The notes: a model not told the origin generated them from the letters alone. A stretch of DNA of 64,000 nt from Microbacterium laevaniformans (GCF_016907555.1 NZ_JAFBCE010000001.1:1302001-1366000); one strand, 5' to 3'; counted from the first letter of the stretch, positions 8,155 through 19,888 are shown. Numbers and translations: made by a program.

Positions 8155-10524
8155 TCACGGAGCTCCCTTCTCGTGCCACAGTCGTACGCTCGATGCCTCG
8201 GTCCACAGCATGAGTAGACCTTCCGTGTCGGTGCGGGCCAGCCGCGCGCCCAAGGATTCGAGCATTGCGAGCGTCTCGCTTCGCGGATGTCCGTAGGTGT
8301 TCGCTCCGACCGAGACCAGCGCCACCGCGGCGCGGAGTCGTCCGTACAGCCGCGGTTCCTGGTCGGCGCTACCGTGGTGCGAGACCTTCACGACCGTGTA
8401 GGCGGCGCGCAGGGATGCTGTCGCTATCAGGCGCCGCTGACCCTCGGCAGAGAGGTCACCCAGCATCAGCATCGGAGGCACGGTCGGGCCGGCGATATCG
8501 ATCACGACGCTGCCGTCGTTTCCTGCGGCGGTGCGCGGCTGCGGCCACAGCACGCGCCAGCGGGCATCGCCGAGGGTGCCGGTCATCCCCGCGTCAGCAC
8601 GGACGAGGTGGGCTCCCGCGTCGCTCAACCGGGCCAGTGTGCGTTGGTCGTCGGGCGCTCCTGTCGGGCCGTGCAGAACGGTGTCGACGCGGCCGGCGAC
8701 CGCGCGCGTTCCTCCGTCGTGGTCGTGGTCGAAATGGGTGAGGACCAGAAGGTCCACCCGGTCCACACCGAGCGTCTCCAGACAGCTCGTGAGCGCCTGC
8801 GGATCGGGGCCGGTATCCACGAGCGCGACGCGACCGGCGGCGCGGATCGCGATCGCATCGCCCTGGCCGACGTCGCACACCGCGATCGACCAGGCGACGG
8901 GAAGGCGGGCGCGAAGACCGACCTGCGCGGCGGGGCCGGTTGCGGCCACGACGACCGCGGTGACGGCCAGGATCACGACCGCGGCGACCCGAGCCGGTCG
9001 CGGTGTGCGCAGCAGCAGGACGACCACGGCCGCGCTGGCAAGGGTCAGGGCGGCCAGGCCCCCGACGCCCTCGGGCCACCAGATCGCGCTGCCCGGCAGG
9101 GTGCTGAGTGTCGTGGCGGTGGCGGCGATCCAGGCGGCCGGCACCCAGGCGAGCGCCGCGAGCCCCGCACCCAGGAGGGGGATGCCGGCGCAGAGGCAGG
9201 CGGCGAGCCCCAGAACGGTGCCCACCGGCGCGGCCGGCGCGGCGAGCATGTTCGCCGCCACACCGTAGATCGACACCTGGGGCGAGATCAGCACGATGAT
9301 GGGGCCGCACGCGAGCTGAGCGGACAGCGGCACGGCGACGAAAAGGGCGAGTGTGCGCGGCATCCACCGCGAGAGGCCATCCGCGAGGGGCCCGGCGAGG
9401 ACGAGAAGCGCGGCGGTGGCGGCGACTGAGAGGGCGAATCCGATCGAGCGCGACAGCCACGGGTCGAGCAGAAGCAGGAGGACGACCGACGCTGTCAGCA
9501 AGGAGAGCCCCGCCCCGGTGCGACCCAGCATCAGGCCCAGCATGGCGATGGCGGCCATCGTCGCCGCGCGGATGACGCTCGGCTCCGGCGAGACGAGGAT
9601 CACGAACGCGACGAGGGTGCCGAGGCCCGCGATCACCCGGAGGGCTCGGCGCGCTCCGCACAGGGCCGCCAGAGCGAAGGCGATCCCGACGACCAGGGCG
9701 CAGTTGGCTCCGCTCACGGCGGTGAGGTGCGACAGCGAAGAGGACTTCATCGCCGCATCGAGCCCGTCCGACACTCCCGAGGTGTCGCCGACCGCGAGAC
9801 CCGCGATCAGGCCGCCCCCGGGATCGGGGAGCCCGGTCGTGACGGTGGTCAGTCCGTGGCGCAGGAGCGAGGCGAGAGCGAACACTCCCGTCGGTGCGGC
9901 GATCAGCGTCGGCGTCGCGGACGCGTCGATGACGAGGACGGCCCGTTCGCCGGGGCCCGCGGCCCATGCCGTTCCGGTCAGGCTCACGCGGGCGCCGAGA
10001 TCGAGTCCCGGCGGGACGTCGCCGGTGCGTACGAGCACCGGCACCGGTGTCGTGATCGTGGTCTCTCCGTAGGCGAGCCGCTGCAGCACGGCGTCGAATC
10101 GCCAGCCGGCCGCGCCGCGTTCGATCTTGCCGACCGCGACGACGTCGACCGTCAGCGCACGTCCCCCGGCGATCTCCGCCGCCGCAACGGCTCCGCGAGC
10201 AGGCAGCGCGGAGGCGACGTGCCAGGCGATCCCCGCCGCGACGGCCAGGACGATGGCGACCAGGGCGAGCGCAGGAGCGCTGCGTCCCGCCCGGAACGCA
10301 GCGGAGCGTCGCCGCCGGTGCACCAGCGCGAGGACGACCACGAGTGCGCTCGCCCAGAGCAGCGCGGCCGCGGATGCCGCGGCATCCGCCGTGCCGGTGA
10401 CGACCCCGGCGGTCACCCACGCACCGGCGGCGACGGGCACGAGGCGCACGTCCCGGCGTCGCAGGGAGCGGCCGCCCCGGCCGGCTCGCGTCGGCTGAGG
10501 CGTCGTCGCTGCGGTTGCGGTCAC
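8155..10524 (-). CDS. comEC: ComEC/Rec2-type competence DNA channel
   Basis: About 790 residues: two to three N-terminal helices, a DUF4131-type soluble segment, the multi-spanning competence domain, and a C-terminal metallo-beta-lactamase-like domain (VGQGDAI, LTHFDHDHDGG, KVSHHGS). ComEC carries single-stranded DNA across the membrane during natural transformation, and its hydrolase domain may degrade the other strand. The GTG start overlaps the comEA stop by 4 nt (GTGA), so the two are translationally coupled. The family is widespread in Microbacteriaceae even where competence has not been shown. Confidence 0.92.
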   Translation of the reverse strand: MTATAATTPQPTRAGRGGRSLRRRDVRLVPVAAGAWVTAGVVTGTADAAASAAALLWASALVVVLALVHRRRRSAAFRAGRSAPALALVAIVLAVAAGIAWHVASALPARGAVAAAEIAGGRALTVDVVAVGKIERGAAGWRFDAVLQRLAYGETTITTPVPVLVRTGDVPPGLDLGARVSLTGTAWAAGPGERAVLVIDASATPTLIAAPTGVFALASLLRHGLTTVTTGLPDPGGGLIAGLAVGDTSGVSDGLDAAMKSSSLSHLTAVSGANCALVVGIAFALAALCGARRALRVIAGLGTLVAFVILVSPEPSVIRAATMAAIAMLGLMLGRTGAGLSLLTASVVLLLLLDPWLSRSIGFALSVAATAALLVLAGPLADGLSRWMPRTLALFVAVPLSAQLACGPIIVLISPQVSIYGVAANMLAAPAAPVGTVLGLAACLCAGIPLLGAGLAALAWVPAAWIAATATTLSTLPGSAIWWPEGVGGLAALTLASAAVVVLLLRTPRPARVAAVVILAVTAVVVAATGPAAQVGLRARLPVAWSIAVCDVGQGDAIAIRAAGRVALVDTGPDPQALTSCLETLGVDRVDLLVLTHFDHDHDGGTRAVAGRVDTVLHGPTGAPDDQRTLARLSDAGAHLVRADAGMTGTLGDARWRVLWPQPRTAAGNDGSVVIDIAGPTVPPMLMLGDLSAEGQRRLIATASLRAAYTVVKVSHHGSADQEPRLYGRLRAAVALVSVGANTYGHPRSETLAMLESLGARLARTDTEGLLMLWTEASSVRLWHEKGAP

Positions 10525-11135
10525 ACCGTCACCAGGTCGCGGAGGCCGGCGAGCATCTTTTCGCCGATGCCGGGAACCGACAGCAGGTCGTCGACGCTGG
10601 TGAACCCGCCGTTCTCCTCGCGCCACGCGATGATGCGCTCTGCGATCGCGGGTCCGACGCGCGGAAGCGCGTCGAGGGCGGCGACGTCGGCGGTGTTGAG
10701 GTTCACGCGTCCGTCACCGCTGACGGGTGCGCCGGTGGACGGCGCCTCCCCCACCTCCGGCACCTGCACCTGTTCGCCGTCTACGAGAGGTCGCGCCAGA
10801 TTGACCGCCGTGCGATCGGCGGTGTCCGTGAACCCGCCCGCCGCGGAGACCACATCGACGACGCGCGCTCCGCCGTCCAGGCGGTAGAGCCCGGGGCGCT
10901 CCACGGCACCCGACACGTGCACGTAGAGCGCCGCGGCCGAGATCTCGACGGGCGCCACTGCGACGCCCGTGTCGGCGGTGGCCACCGAGCGGACGAGTCC
11001 CACCGCGACCGCGATCGCCGCGGCGGCCAGCACCAGCACCAGGGCCGCACCGGTGCCGACGCGCCGCCGACGCGCGCGATGCGCGTCGGCGGCGGTGCGC
11101 GGTGCGTGATCGATGCCGGGCGGACTCACCTCCAC
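10521..11135 (-). CDS. comEA: ComEA-type DNA receptor
   Basis: 204 residues. An Arg-rich start is followed by one membrane helix (about residues 28-48), a SLBB domain (YVHVSGAVERPGLYRL) and two C-terminal helix-hairpin-helix motifs (NLNTADVAALDALPRVGPA, DLLSVPGIGEKM). The HhH part binds double-stranded DNA outside the membrane and passes it to ComEC. It is the first gene of the comEA-comEC pair. The extra SLBB domain is usual for Gram-positive ComEA. Confidence 0.93.
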   Translation of the reverse strand: MEVSPPGIDHAPRTAADAHRARRRRVGTGAALVLVLAAAAIAVAVGLVRSVATADTGVAVAPVEISAAALYVHVSGAVERPGLYRLDGGARVVDVVSAAGGFTDTADRTAVNLARPLVDGEQVQVPEVGEAPSTGAPVSGDGRVNLNTADVAALDALPRVGPAIAERIIAWREENGGFTSVDDLLSVPGIGEKMLAGLRDLVTV

Positions 11136-11219
11136 ACCGTGCCATCGGCGTACCGCCGGGATCAGCGCCCGCGCGGCATCCGTGGACGAGCGGCGGGCGC
11201 CGCCCTCATGGGGAGGAGA

Positions 11220-13802
<2,583 letters not shown>

Positions 13803-13855
13803 GGGAAGGGGAAGACCAATCTGAAAGCTCGGGAACGCACGACAGGCGTCCTTCC

Positions 13856-13861
13856 AGGTTA
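13856..13861 (-). promoter_or_regulatory. Possible -10 box (TAACCT) of leuS
   Basis: TAACCT on the minus strand would give leuS a leader of roughly 45 nt. It falls in the 70-bp gap between pabB and leuS. Confidence 0.4.
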
Positions 13862-13872
13862 GCGGACCCGCC

Positions 13873-15195
13873 CTACCATCCCGGCGGCAGATCCGCACCC
13901 AGTGCGGCGAGCGGGCCGCGGGCCTTCAGTCCGACCTCGGCGACTTCGTCGTCGGGGTCGGACAGCCAGGTGATGCCGCCGCCGGCACCGACGTAGGCCC
14001 CCTGCGGCCGAAGGACGATCGATCGGATCGTCATCGCCAGGTCGGCGCGACCGTCCGTGCCGACCCAGCCGAAGCACCCCGCGTAGATACCCCGGCCTGC
14101 CCCCTCCAGCGCGGACAGGATCGTCATCGCCGACAGCTTCGGCGCCCCCGTCATGCTCCCCGCAGGGAAGGCGGCGTCCAGCAGGTGTCCGAGGGTGGCG
14201 TCCGGCAGGAGCTGGCCCGCGACGGTGCTGACCAACTGGTGGACCGCCGTATACGACTCCACCTCGAGCAGACGTTCGGCGCGGACCGTCCCCGGCCGGC
14301 ACACCCGCTGCAGGTCGTTGCGCATCAGGTCGACGATCATGACGTTCTCGGCCCGCTCCTTCACACTGTCGACGAGCGCGCGACGCAGCGCGGCGTCATC
14401 GTCGGCGTCGCGGCCGCGCGGACGGGTCCCTTTGATCGGGTGTGTGCGCACCACGCCGTCGGCGACCTCGAGGAAACGCTCCGGGCTTGCACTGAGCAAC
14501 GCGGTGTCGCCGCTGCGGATGATCCCACCGTGGTGCGCGGGCAGCGCGTCGCGCAGCGCGAGATAGGTGGAGACGGGATCGAAGGGTGTGGATGCCGCCA
14601 CCGTGAACCGTGTCGTCAGGCAGAGCTGGTAGGCGTCGCCGGCGCGGATCGCCTCTCGGCATCGCGCGATGAGCGCCCGATACTCCTTCGGCGTCTGACG
14701 GGCCGATGCGGTGGGGACCGCCTGGCGTGCGGCGGCGGGGCGGCGCGACGCCACACGCGCAGCCGACGATCGTGCGCTTTCCACCGCGTCGGCGAGGGTC
14801 TCGCCGCGGTCGGCGGGCGCGGCGATCCACACGTCACGGGCGGCGTGGTCGAAGACGATGAACCATTCGATCCGCAGCCACAGCTCCTGCGGCCCGTCGG
14901 CGTCGTCGATGCGCGCGGGCGCTCCGACCGCCGCGGCCGCCGCATCGAACCCCCACCACCCCACCCAGCCGCCCTGCAGCGGACCCGGCACCGCCGCCGC
15001 CTGCTGAGCGTCCGCCACGAGAGGAAGGTCGCGGGGTCCTGCGCCGGGAGCGCCGACGCCCAGCCAGCTGAATCCCGTCGTCGCACCCGGCCCGGCATCC
15101 AGCCAGAACGCATGCTCGTCGTCGCAGAGGATCGTCGCGAAGACGACGGCCGGATCGACCCAGTCGTGCCGACGGGCGACGAGGCGCGAACTCAT
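13873..15195 (-). CDS. pabB: Aminodeoxychorismate synthase component I (PabB type)
   Basis: A 440-residue chorismate-binding enzyme. The C-terminal two thirds carry the family core: [10 protein letters not shown], the [14 protein letters not shown] helix ([17 protein letters not shown]) and [16 protein letters not shown]. The Lys in PIKGT is characteristic of PabB-type enzymes, where anthranilate synthase has Ala. It aminates chorismate to aminodeoxychorismate for p-aminobenzoate and folate synthesis, with a PabA glutaminase not seen here. A TAGCCT box 6 nt before the ATG marks a leaderless start. Confidence 0.88.
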   Translation of the reverse strand: MSSRLVARRHDWVDPAVVFATILCDDEHAFWLDAGPGATTGFSWLGVGAPGAGPRDLPLVADAQQAAAVPGPLQGGWVGWWGFDAAAAAVGAPARIDDADGPQELWLRIEWFIVFDHAARDVWIAAPADRGETLADAVESARSSAARVASRRPAAARQAVPTASARQTPKEYRALIARCREAIRAGDAYQLCLTTRFTVAASTPFDPVSTYLALRDALPAHHGGIIRSGDTALLSASPERFLEVADGVVRTHPIKGTRPRGRDADDDAALRRALVDSVKERAENVMIVDLMRNDLQRVCRPGTVRAERLLEVESYTAVHQLVSTVAGQLLPDATLGHLLDAAFPAGSMTGAPKLSAMTILSALEGAGRGIYAGCFGWVGTDGRADLAMTIRSIVLRPQGAYVGAGGGITWLSDPDDEVAEVGLKARGPLAALGADLPPGW

Positions 15196-15201
15196 CGCTC
15201 C

Positions 15202-15207
15202 AGGCTA
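15202..15207 (-). promoter_or_regulatory. -10 box TAGCCT of pabB, leaderless
   Basis: TAGCCT on the minus strand lies 6 nt before the pabB ATG, with no Shine-Dalgarno sequence. Confidence 0.55.
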
Positions 15208-15265
15208 GCCGCGACGTTCGGCCGCCGACGGCGGATGCACAGCATGCACACACCTTCACCCGCCA

Positions 15266-15271
15266 TAGGCT
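15266..15271 (+). promoter_or_regulatory. -10 box TAGGCT of the DedA gene, leaderless
   Basis: TAGGCT lies 6 nt before the GTG start of the DedA-family gene. Confidence 0.6.
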
Positions 15272-15277
15272 GGAGCC

Positions 15278-15961
15278 GTGAACGAGTTCCTCTCATGGCT
15301 GCTCGATGCCGTGCAGAGTGTGGATCCCGTCCTGCGCACGGTGCTCGCGGGCGTCGCCATCATGCTGGAGACGAGCGTTCTGGTCGGCCTGATCGTGCCC
15401 GGAGACACCGTCGTCATCGTCGCTGCCACGGCCGTCGGATCGGTCGCCGAAGCCGTCGTGCTCATGGTCGTGGTCGTCGTGGGCGCTCTGATCGGCGAGA
15501 GCGTGGGATTCTGGCTCGGTCGATGGCTGGGCCCCCGCATCCGGTTCTCGCGGCTCGGACGTCGGATCGGCGAAGACAACTGGACCCGCGCCGAGCTCTA
15601 TCTGCGGCGGCGCGGCGGACCGGCCATCTTCCTCTCCCGCTTTCTGCCGGTTCTGCATTCGCTCGTGCCCTTGACGGTGGGGATGAGCGGGTTCTCCTAT
15701 CGCCGCTTCCTCGCGTGGACCGCGCCGGCCTGCACGGTGTGGGCCGTGGCCTACGTGAGCGTGGCGGCAGCGGCGGCGGGCACCTATCGAGAGTTGGCCG
15801 ACCGTCTGCACACCGCGGGGTACTTCTTCGTCGGTGCGATCATCGTCTTCCTCTTTCTCGCATACGTCGCCAAGCGCGTGATCGTGGCACGCGAGGCACG
15901 CCATATGCGACTGGACGACGAGGCTCCCGGCACGAAGCGCACGGACGGCATGGGAGACTGA
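15278..15961 (+). CDS. DedA family membrane protein
   Basis: 227 residues with about five hydrophobic segments and the DedA/SNARE-associated signatures: VGLIVPGDTVVIVAA near residues 36-50, GESVGFWLGRWLG, and the basic loop FLSRFLPVLHSLVPLTVGM that in the family carries the conserved Arg and Pro. DedA/VTT proteins are linked to undecaprenyl phosphate or phospholipid translocation and envelope homeostasis; the substrate here is inferred. The neighbouring App1-type gene starts 5 nt after the stop, so the two are probably cotranscribed, and both concern lipids. Confidence 0.9.
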   Translation: MNEFLSWLLDAVQSVDPVLRTVLAGVAIMLETSVLVGLIVPGDTVVIVAATAVGSVAEAVVLMVVVVVGALIGESVGFWLGRWLGPRIRFSRLGRRIGEDNWTRAELYLRRRGGPAIFLSRFLPVLHSLVPLTVGMSGFSYRRFLAWTAPACTVWAVAYVSVAAAAAGTYRELADRLHTAGYFFVGAIIVFLFLAYVAKRVIVAREARHMRLDDEAPGTKRTDGMGD

Positions 15962-15965
15962 AACG

Positions 15966-17027
15966 ATGGCCGCCGAACCCGCACCACGCGTGAAGGTGCT
16001 CTGGATCGCCCGACTGGAGTACCGGTTCCATGCGTGGCGAGAACGTCGGGCCCGCGCCCGTGGGCTGCGCGCCAGTGTGTCCGCGTACCCCGGTTACGGC
16101 GGGGAGGACTGGGTTCGTGTCCTCGGCCGTGTGCTGATCGCCCCTCCCATCCGCGCGCGTCGTCGACGCGGCGACGACGGCGGCGTCCGTGGTTGGCGCA
16201 GCTTCGCCGCCGTTCCCGTCGGTTATGCCACCGTGACGGTGACCGTCGACGGCGTCACCCACGAAGTGATCGCCGATCGCGGTGGCGTCATCGATGCCGT
16301 GCTGCCGGCTCGACTGCAGGCGGGATGGCAGCCCCTGTCGATGGCCGTCGAGGGGTCGGAGCCGTTCGAGACGCGCGTGTTCGTGGTGGGCTCCGATGTC
16401 CGCTTCGGCATCGTCTCCGACGTCGATGACACCGTCATGGTGACGGCCCTGCCTCGGCCGCTCATCGCCGCGTGGAACTCCTTCGTCGTGAACGAGCACG
16501 CCCGCCAGCCGGTGCCCGGCATGGCAGTGCTGCTCGAGCGGCTCGTGCGCGAGCACCCGGGCGCGCCCATGGTCTACCTCTCCACCGGAGCCTGGAACGT
16601 CGCTCCGACGCTCCAGCGCTTTCTCCGTCGTCACCTCTTTCCGCCCGGAGCACTGCTGTTGACCGACTGGGGACCCACGCACGACCGGTGGTTCCGCAGC
16701 GGCCGGGCACACAAGGAGGAGAACCTCCGACGCCTCGCGCGCGAGTTCCCCCAAGTGAAATGGGTGCTGATCGGTGACGACGGGCAACACGACGATGCCC
16801 TGTACACGGCTTTCACGGGCGCGCACCCCGAGCACGTCACGGCCGTCGCGATCCGTCGGCTCTCGCCGGCGGAGGCGGTGCTGGCCGGAGGACGCACGGC
16901 CGTGGACGATCACACCGCCGCCACGGTGCCGTGGGTGACAGGGGACGACGGCGCCGCCCTTCTCGACAGGCTGGCTGAGATCGGTGTCGTGGGCGGCACG
17001 GCCGACGGCGTCGGAGGCCCCGCGTAG
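15966..17027 (+). CDS. App1/DUF2183-type phosphatase
   Basis: 353 residues. The C-terminal half has the HAD-like App1 catalytic domain: FGIVSDVDDTVMV (DxDxT nucleophile), YLSTGAWN, LTDWGPTHDRWFRSG and LIGDDGQHDDALY (Mg-binding Asp pair). The yeast founder App1 is a phosphatidate phosphatase; the bacterial substrate is unproven. The N-terminal half is a beta-rich region found with this family. GGGAG precedes the ATG. The TAG stop forms part of the -10 box of the next gene. Confidence 0.87.
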   Translation: MAAEPAPRVKVLWIARLEYRFHAWRERRARARGLRASVSAYPGYGGEDWVRVLGRVLIAPPIRARRRRGDDGGVRGWRSFAAVPVGYATVTVTVDGVTHEVIADRGGVIDAVLPARLQAGWQPLSMAVEGSEPFETRVFVVGSDVRFGIVSDVDDTVMVTALPRPLIAAWNSFVVNEHARQPVPGMAVLLERLVREHPGAPMVYLSTGAWNVAPTLQRFLRRHLFPPGALLLTDWGPTHDRWFRSGRAHKEENLRRLAREFPQVKWVLIGDDGQHDDALYTAFTGAHPEHVTAVAIRRLSPAEAVLAGGRTAVDDHTAATVPWVTGDDGAALLDRLAEIGVVGGTADGVGGPA

Positions 17028-17030
17028 GCT
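17025..17030 (+). promoter_or_regulatory. -10 box TAGGCT of the YedK gene, overlapping an upstream stop
   Basis: TAGGCT ends 6 nt before the ATG of the next gene. Its first three bases are the stop codon of the App1-type gene. Confidence 0.6.
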
Positions 17031-17036
17031 GGCCGC

Positions 17037-17747
17037 ATGTGCGGTCGATTCGTCGTGGGCAGTTCCGGCTCCGAGCTCGTCGGTGTGCTGAGAGTGGATG
17101 TCGTCGGAGATGATCTTCCCCAGCCCTCGTTCAACGTGGCGCCGACCGACCGCGTGGCGATCGTGCTCGACTCCGCGAAGACCGAGCCCCCGACGCGTCG
17201 CCTGGAGGCGGCGCGCTGGGGCCTGATCCCCGGGTGGGCAAAGGATGTGGGCATCGGCGCGAAGGCGATCAACGCACGCGCCGAAGAGGTCGAGAACAAG
17301 CCGATGTTCGGGCAGGCGCTCATCAAGCGACGCGCCGTGATCCCGGCATCCGGCTACTACGAGTGGCACACCGAGGACGGCGTGAAGACGCCCTACTACA
17401 TCCACCCCGCCGACGACTCGCCGCTGCTGTTCGCGGGACTCTACGAGTGGTGGAAAGACCCCGCGAAGGCCGCGGACGACCCCTCGCGGTGGGTGCTGAG
17501 CTTCACGATCATGACCAGGGATGCCGTGGGTCAGCTCGGTTCGATTCACGACCGCATGCCGCTGTTCATCGACGCGGACTACGCCGATGTGTGGCTCGAC
17601 CCCACCACGGAGAACGTCGGCGATCTGCTGGACGCGACGATCGACGCTGCCCCGGCCCTGGTGGACGGGATGCTGATGCGAGAGGTTGATCGCGCCGTCG
17701 GCAACGTGCGCAACAACGGCCCGCAGCTGATCGCGCCGCTCTCGTGA
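17037..17747 (+). CDS. SOS response-associated peptidase, YedK/HMCES family
   Basis: 236 residues beginning MCGRF, so removal of Met exposes the catalytic Cys2 of SRAP proteins. Other family motifs are FNVAPTD, RWGLIPGW, INARAEEV (active-site Asn/Glu region), SGYYEW and IHDRMP (catalytic His). The protein crosslinks through Cys2 to abasic sites in single-stranded DNA, shielding them from strand breakage. Length and motif order are complete. It converges on the PTS remnant, with a shared terminator between. Confidence 0.95.
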   Translation: MCGRFVVGSSGSELVGVLRVDVVGDDLPQPSFNVAPTDRVAIVLDSAKTEPPTRRLEAARWGLIPGWAKDVGIGAKAINARAEEVENKPMFGQALIKRRAVIPASGYYEWHTEDGVKTPYYIHPADDSPLLFAGLYEWWKDPAKAADDPSRWVLSFTIMTRDAVGQLGSIHDRMPLFIDADYADVWLDPTTENVGDLLDATIDAAPALVDGMLMREVDRAVGNVRNNGPQLIAPLS

Positions 17748-17750
17748 CGG

Positions 17751-17784
17751 ACGGCGGGACGGACCCGAAGGTCCGCCCCGCCGT
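17751..17784. terminator. Terminator hairpin between YedK gene and PTS remnant
   Basis: ACGGCGGG and CCCCGCCGT flank GGACC-CGAA-GGTCC, a strong imperfect stem with a CGAA tetraloop. It can serve both convergent genes. Confidence 0.7.
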
Positions 17785-17806
17785 ATCCGGCAGGATCGTT
17801 CGATCC

Positions 17807-18230
17807 CTACGCGAACTCGATCGTCGCATCCTCGTTGTTGAGCACGATCACCGGAGTGATCGCGGGGTGCCCCGCGCGGCGGATCTTCTCCGCGTCGAAG
17901 CGAAGGAGCGGCGTACCGGCCTCGACGGTGTCCCCCGCTGTCACGAGCGTCTCGAAGCCGTCGCCCGTCATGTCGACCGTGTCGATGCCGACGTGGATCA
18001 GAAGCTCCGTTCCGTCCGCGAGGGCGAGGCCGATCGCATGTCCCGTCGGGAAGACCGATGCGATGGTGCCACCGGCCGGTGCGACGATGGTGTCTCCGGT
18101 GGGGTCGATCGCGAGGCCCGGGCCCATCGTTCCTTGGGTGAACATCGCATCCGGAACCTCGGAAAGTGCGAGCACGCGGCCCGCCACCGGTTGACGAAGC
18201 TGCAGGACCGCCGGCGGAACCGACGAATCC
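17807..18230 (-). pseudogene. PTS EIIA (glucose type) portion of an IS-split gene
   Basis: An almost complete EIIA-Glc-type domain: QPVAGRVLALSEVPD, GPGLAIDPTGD and ELLIHVGIDTVDM, whose His is the phosphate acceptor. The ISL3 element lies just upstream, within the linker before this domain. Across the IS the frame rejoins exactly (EQRLDS followed by SVPPAVLQLRQ) to sequence that includes an EIIB remnant. A GTG at 18187 could still start a free 126-residue EIIA if transcription enters from the IS. EIIA passes phosphate from HPr to EIIB of a sugar transporter. Confidence 0.75.
18223..18230. repeat. Target site duplication ACGAATCC, left copy
   Basis: ACGAATCC directly precedes the left IS end and is repeated after the right end. 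Eight bp is the typical duplication of ISL3-family elements. Confidence 0.92.
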
Positions 18231-18260
18231 GGCTCTTCGCAGATGAGGGTGTAGTCGTGG
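18231..18260. repeat. Left terminal inverted repeat of the IS
   Basis: GGCTCTTCGCAGATGAGGGT matches the complement of the right end at most positions, including an identical GAGGGTGTAG block. Confidence 0.85.
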
Positions 18261-18339
18261 GCCGGCTGGTGGTTCGCGGATAGGCGTCGAGGTCTTCCAG
18301 GATGGAAGTTCCTACGCTGCCCATCCGAAAGACCTCGAC

Positions 18340-19650
18340 GTGCACCACCCTACGTTCGCGACCCCTGACCTGACCACGTTCTGCCGCCTCGACGAGCTCG
18401 GCCTCGAGGCTGTTGGACAGCTGCTCGAGCCAGACCGGGCAGTGCTTGAGTGCCGTGTCATCAATGATGACCCGTGGTGCCGGAAGTGCGGTGCGGAGGG
18501 CGTGGCGCGTGACACGGTCACGCGGCCGCTCGCGCATGAGCCGTTCGGGCACCGGCCGACGACGCTGCTGATCCGGGTGCGCCGCTACCGGTGCGCGCAC
18601 TGCCGGCGCACCTGGCGGCAGGACACGACGAAAGCGGCGGCGCCACGGGCGAAGATCTCGCGCGGCGGGATCGGGTGGGCACTCACCACGATCGTGGTCG
18701 ACCACCTCACCGTCTCCCGCGCCGCAGCAGGACTCGGGGTGTCGTGGCACACCGCGAACACCGCGATCCTCGCCGAAGGCAAGCGACGGCTGATCGACGA
18801 CCCCACGCGGTTCGATGGGGTGACCACGATCGGTGTCGACGAGCACGTCTGGCGCCACACACGGTTCGGCGACAAGTACGTGACCGTGATCATCGACCTC
18901 ACCCCGGTCCGCGAGAAGAGCGGCCCGGCCCGGCTGCTGGACATGGTCGAGGGGCGGTCGAAGCAGGTGTTCAAGCAGTGGCTCGCCGCCCGGCCCGCGG
19001 ACTGGTCGAAGGCGATCGAGGTGGTCGCGATGGATGGGTTCAGCGGGTTCAAGACCGCCGCGGCCGAGGAACTCCCCGACGCCGTCCCCGTCATGGACCC
19101 GTTCCACGTCGTCCGCCTCGCCGGCGACGCCCTGGACCGCACCCGGCAGCGTGTTCAGCAGGACAACCTCGGCCACCGCGGCCACGCCGGTGACCCGCTC
19201 TACGGTGTCCGCCGCACCCTTCACACCGGCGCGAGCTTGCTCACCGAGAAGCAGACCGCACGCCTCGACGCGGTGTTCGCCGCCGAGGAGCACATCGAGG
19301 TCGAAGCGACCTGGGGCATCTACCAGCGCATCGTCGCGGCCTACCGCGAACCCGACAAGAACAAGGCCAAGGAGATGATGCGCGCAGTGATCGACGCCGT
19401 CAGCAGCGGCGTCCCCGCCGCTCTCACCGAGATCCGCCGACTCGGGCGGACCTTGAAGCAGCGCGCAGCCGACGTGCTCGCGTTCTTCGACCGCCCCGGC
19501 ACCTCGAACGGACCCACCGAGGCAATCAACGGGCGCCTCGAACACCTCCGCGGATCGGCCCTGGGCTTCCGCAACCTGACTCACTACATCGCGCGGTCGC
19601 TGCTCGAAGCCGGCGGCTTCAGACCACTCCTACACCCTCGATTGCGATGA
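18340..19650 (+). CDS. ISL3 family transposase
   Basis: 436 residues. The N-terminal zinc-finger-like part has CRKCG and CAHCRRTW. A helix-turn-helix segment follows (SRAAAGLGVSWHTANTAI). The catalytic DDE domain shows TIGVDEHVWR, VAMDGFSGFK and a late Glu in GPTEAINGRLE. It starts at a GTG about 110 bp inside the left end and its stop lies within the right inverted repeat. The length is normal for the family and no frameshift is seen, so it is probably active. Confidence 0.95.
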   Translation: MHHPTFATPDLTTFCRLDELGLEAVGQLLEPDRAVLECRVINDDPWCRKCGAEGVARDTVTRPLAHEPFGHRPTTLLIRVRRYRCAHCRRTWRQDTTKAAAPRAKISRGGIGWALTTIVVDHLTVSRAAAGLGVSWHTANTAILAEGKRRLIDDPTRFDGVTTIGVDEHVWRHTRFGDKYVTVIIDLTPVREKSGPARLLDMVEGRSKQVFKQWLAARPADWSKAIEVVAMDGFSGFKTAAAEELPDAVPVMDPFHVVRLAGDALDRTRQRVQQDNLGHRGHAGDPLYGVRRTLHTGASLLTEKQTARLDAVFAAEEHIEVEATWGIYQRIVAAYREPDKNKAKEMMRAVIDAVSSGVPAALTEIRRLGRTLKQRAADVLAFFDRPGTSNGPTEAINGRLEHLRGSALGFRNLTHYIARSLLEAGGFRPLLHPRLR

Positions 19651-19653
19651 GCC
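19624..19653. repeat. Right terminal inverted repeat of the IS
   Basis: Read inward it begins GGCTCATCGCAATCGAGGGT and pairs with the left end. It includes the transposase stop codon. Confidence 0.85.
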
Positions 19654-19661
19654 ACGAATCC
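19654..19661. repeat. Target site duplication ACGAATCC, right copy
   Basis: An identical 8-mer to the one before the left IS end. Confidence 0.92.
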
Positions 19662-19787
19662 AGCCGCTGCTCGGCAGCAGCACCCGCGGCGATCGCGGCG
19701 CCGCCGACACCCCGAGGGGTCGGCGATCTCCATCCGTAGACGTGTGGCGCAGTTGTCGACATCGATGATGTCGCGCGAGCCACGCAT
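19654..19787 (-). pseudogene. PTS EIIB remnant upstream of the IS
   Basis: One frame reads SRDIIDVDNCATRLRMEIAD, the phosphocysteine motif of EIIB domains (CxTRLR). It then needs a +1 shift at a run of four G (near 19700) to continue as GVGGAAIAAGAAAEQRLDS, which joins the EIIA part in frame across the IS. The segment before the Cys and the end of EIIB look shortened. The gene was therefore probably decaying before the IS arrived. It was most likely a glucose/N-acetylglucosamine-type EIIB-EIIA protein; no EIIC is nearby. Confidence 0.6.
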
Positions 19788-19860
19788 GGGACGCTACCCC
19801 CGATCAGGCCAAACGCACAGCATTCACTCAGGAATCGGCGAATCTCCGCCGAAAACGCGA

Positions 19861-19886
19861 AACCCCCCGGGGGTGACCCGGGGGTT
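19861..19886 (-). terminator. Terminator after tRNA-Ala
   Basis: AACCCCCGGG pairs with CCCGGGGGGTT. In minus-strand orientation the stem is followed by TTTCGCGTTTT. It begins 2 nt after the tRNA CCA. Confidence 0.75.
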
Positions 19887-19888
19887 CT

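Larger units (their letters stand above)
18231..19653 (+). mobile_element. Complete ISL3-family insertion sequence, 1423 bp
   Basis: Both ends carry matching imperfect inverted repeats beginning GGCTC, and an exact 8-bp direct repeat flanks the element. It encodes one intact transposase. Intact ends and an undecayed duplication suggest a recent insertion. It splits a PTS EIIB/EIIA gene lying on the opposite strand. Confidence 0.93.

Noticed and set aside
17998..19584. A 528-codon minus-strand frame through the IS
   Set aside because: It is antisense to the ISL3 transposase and crosses both IS ends and the PTS remnant without any recognisable domain.
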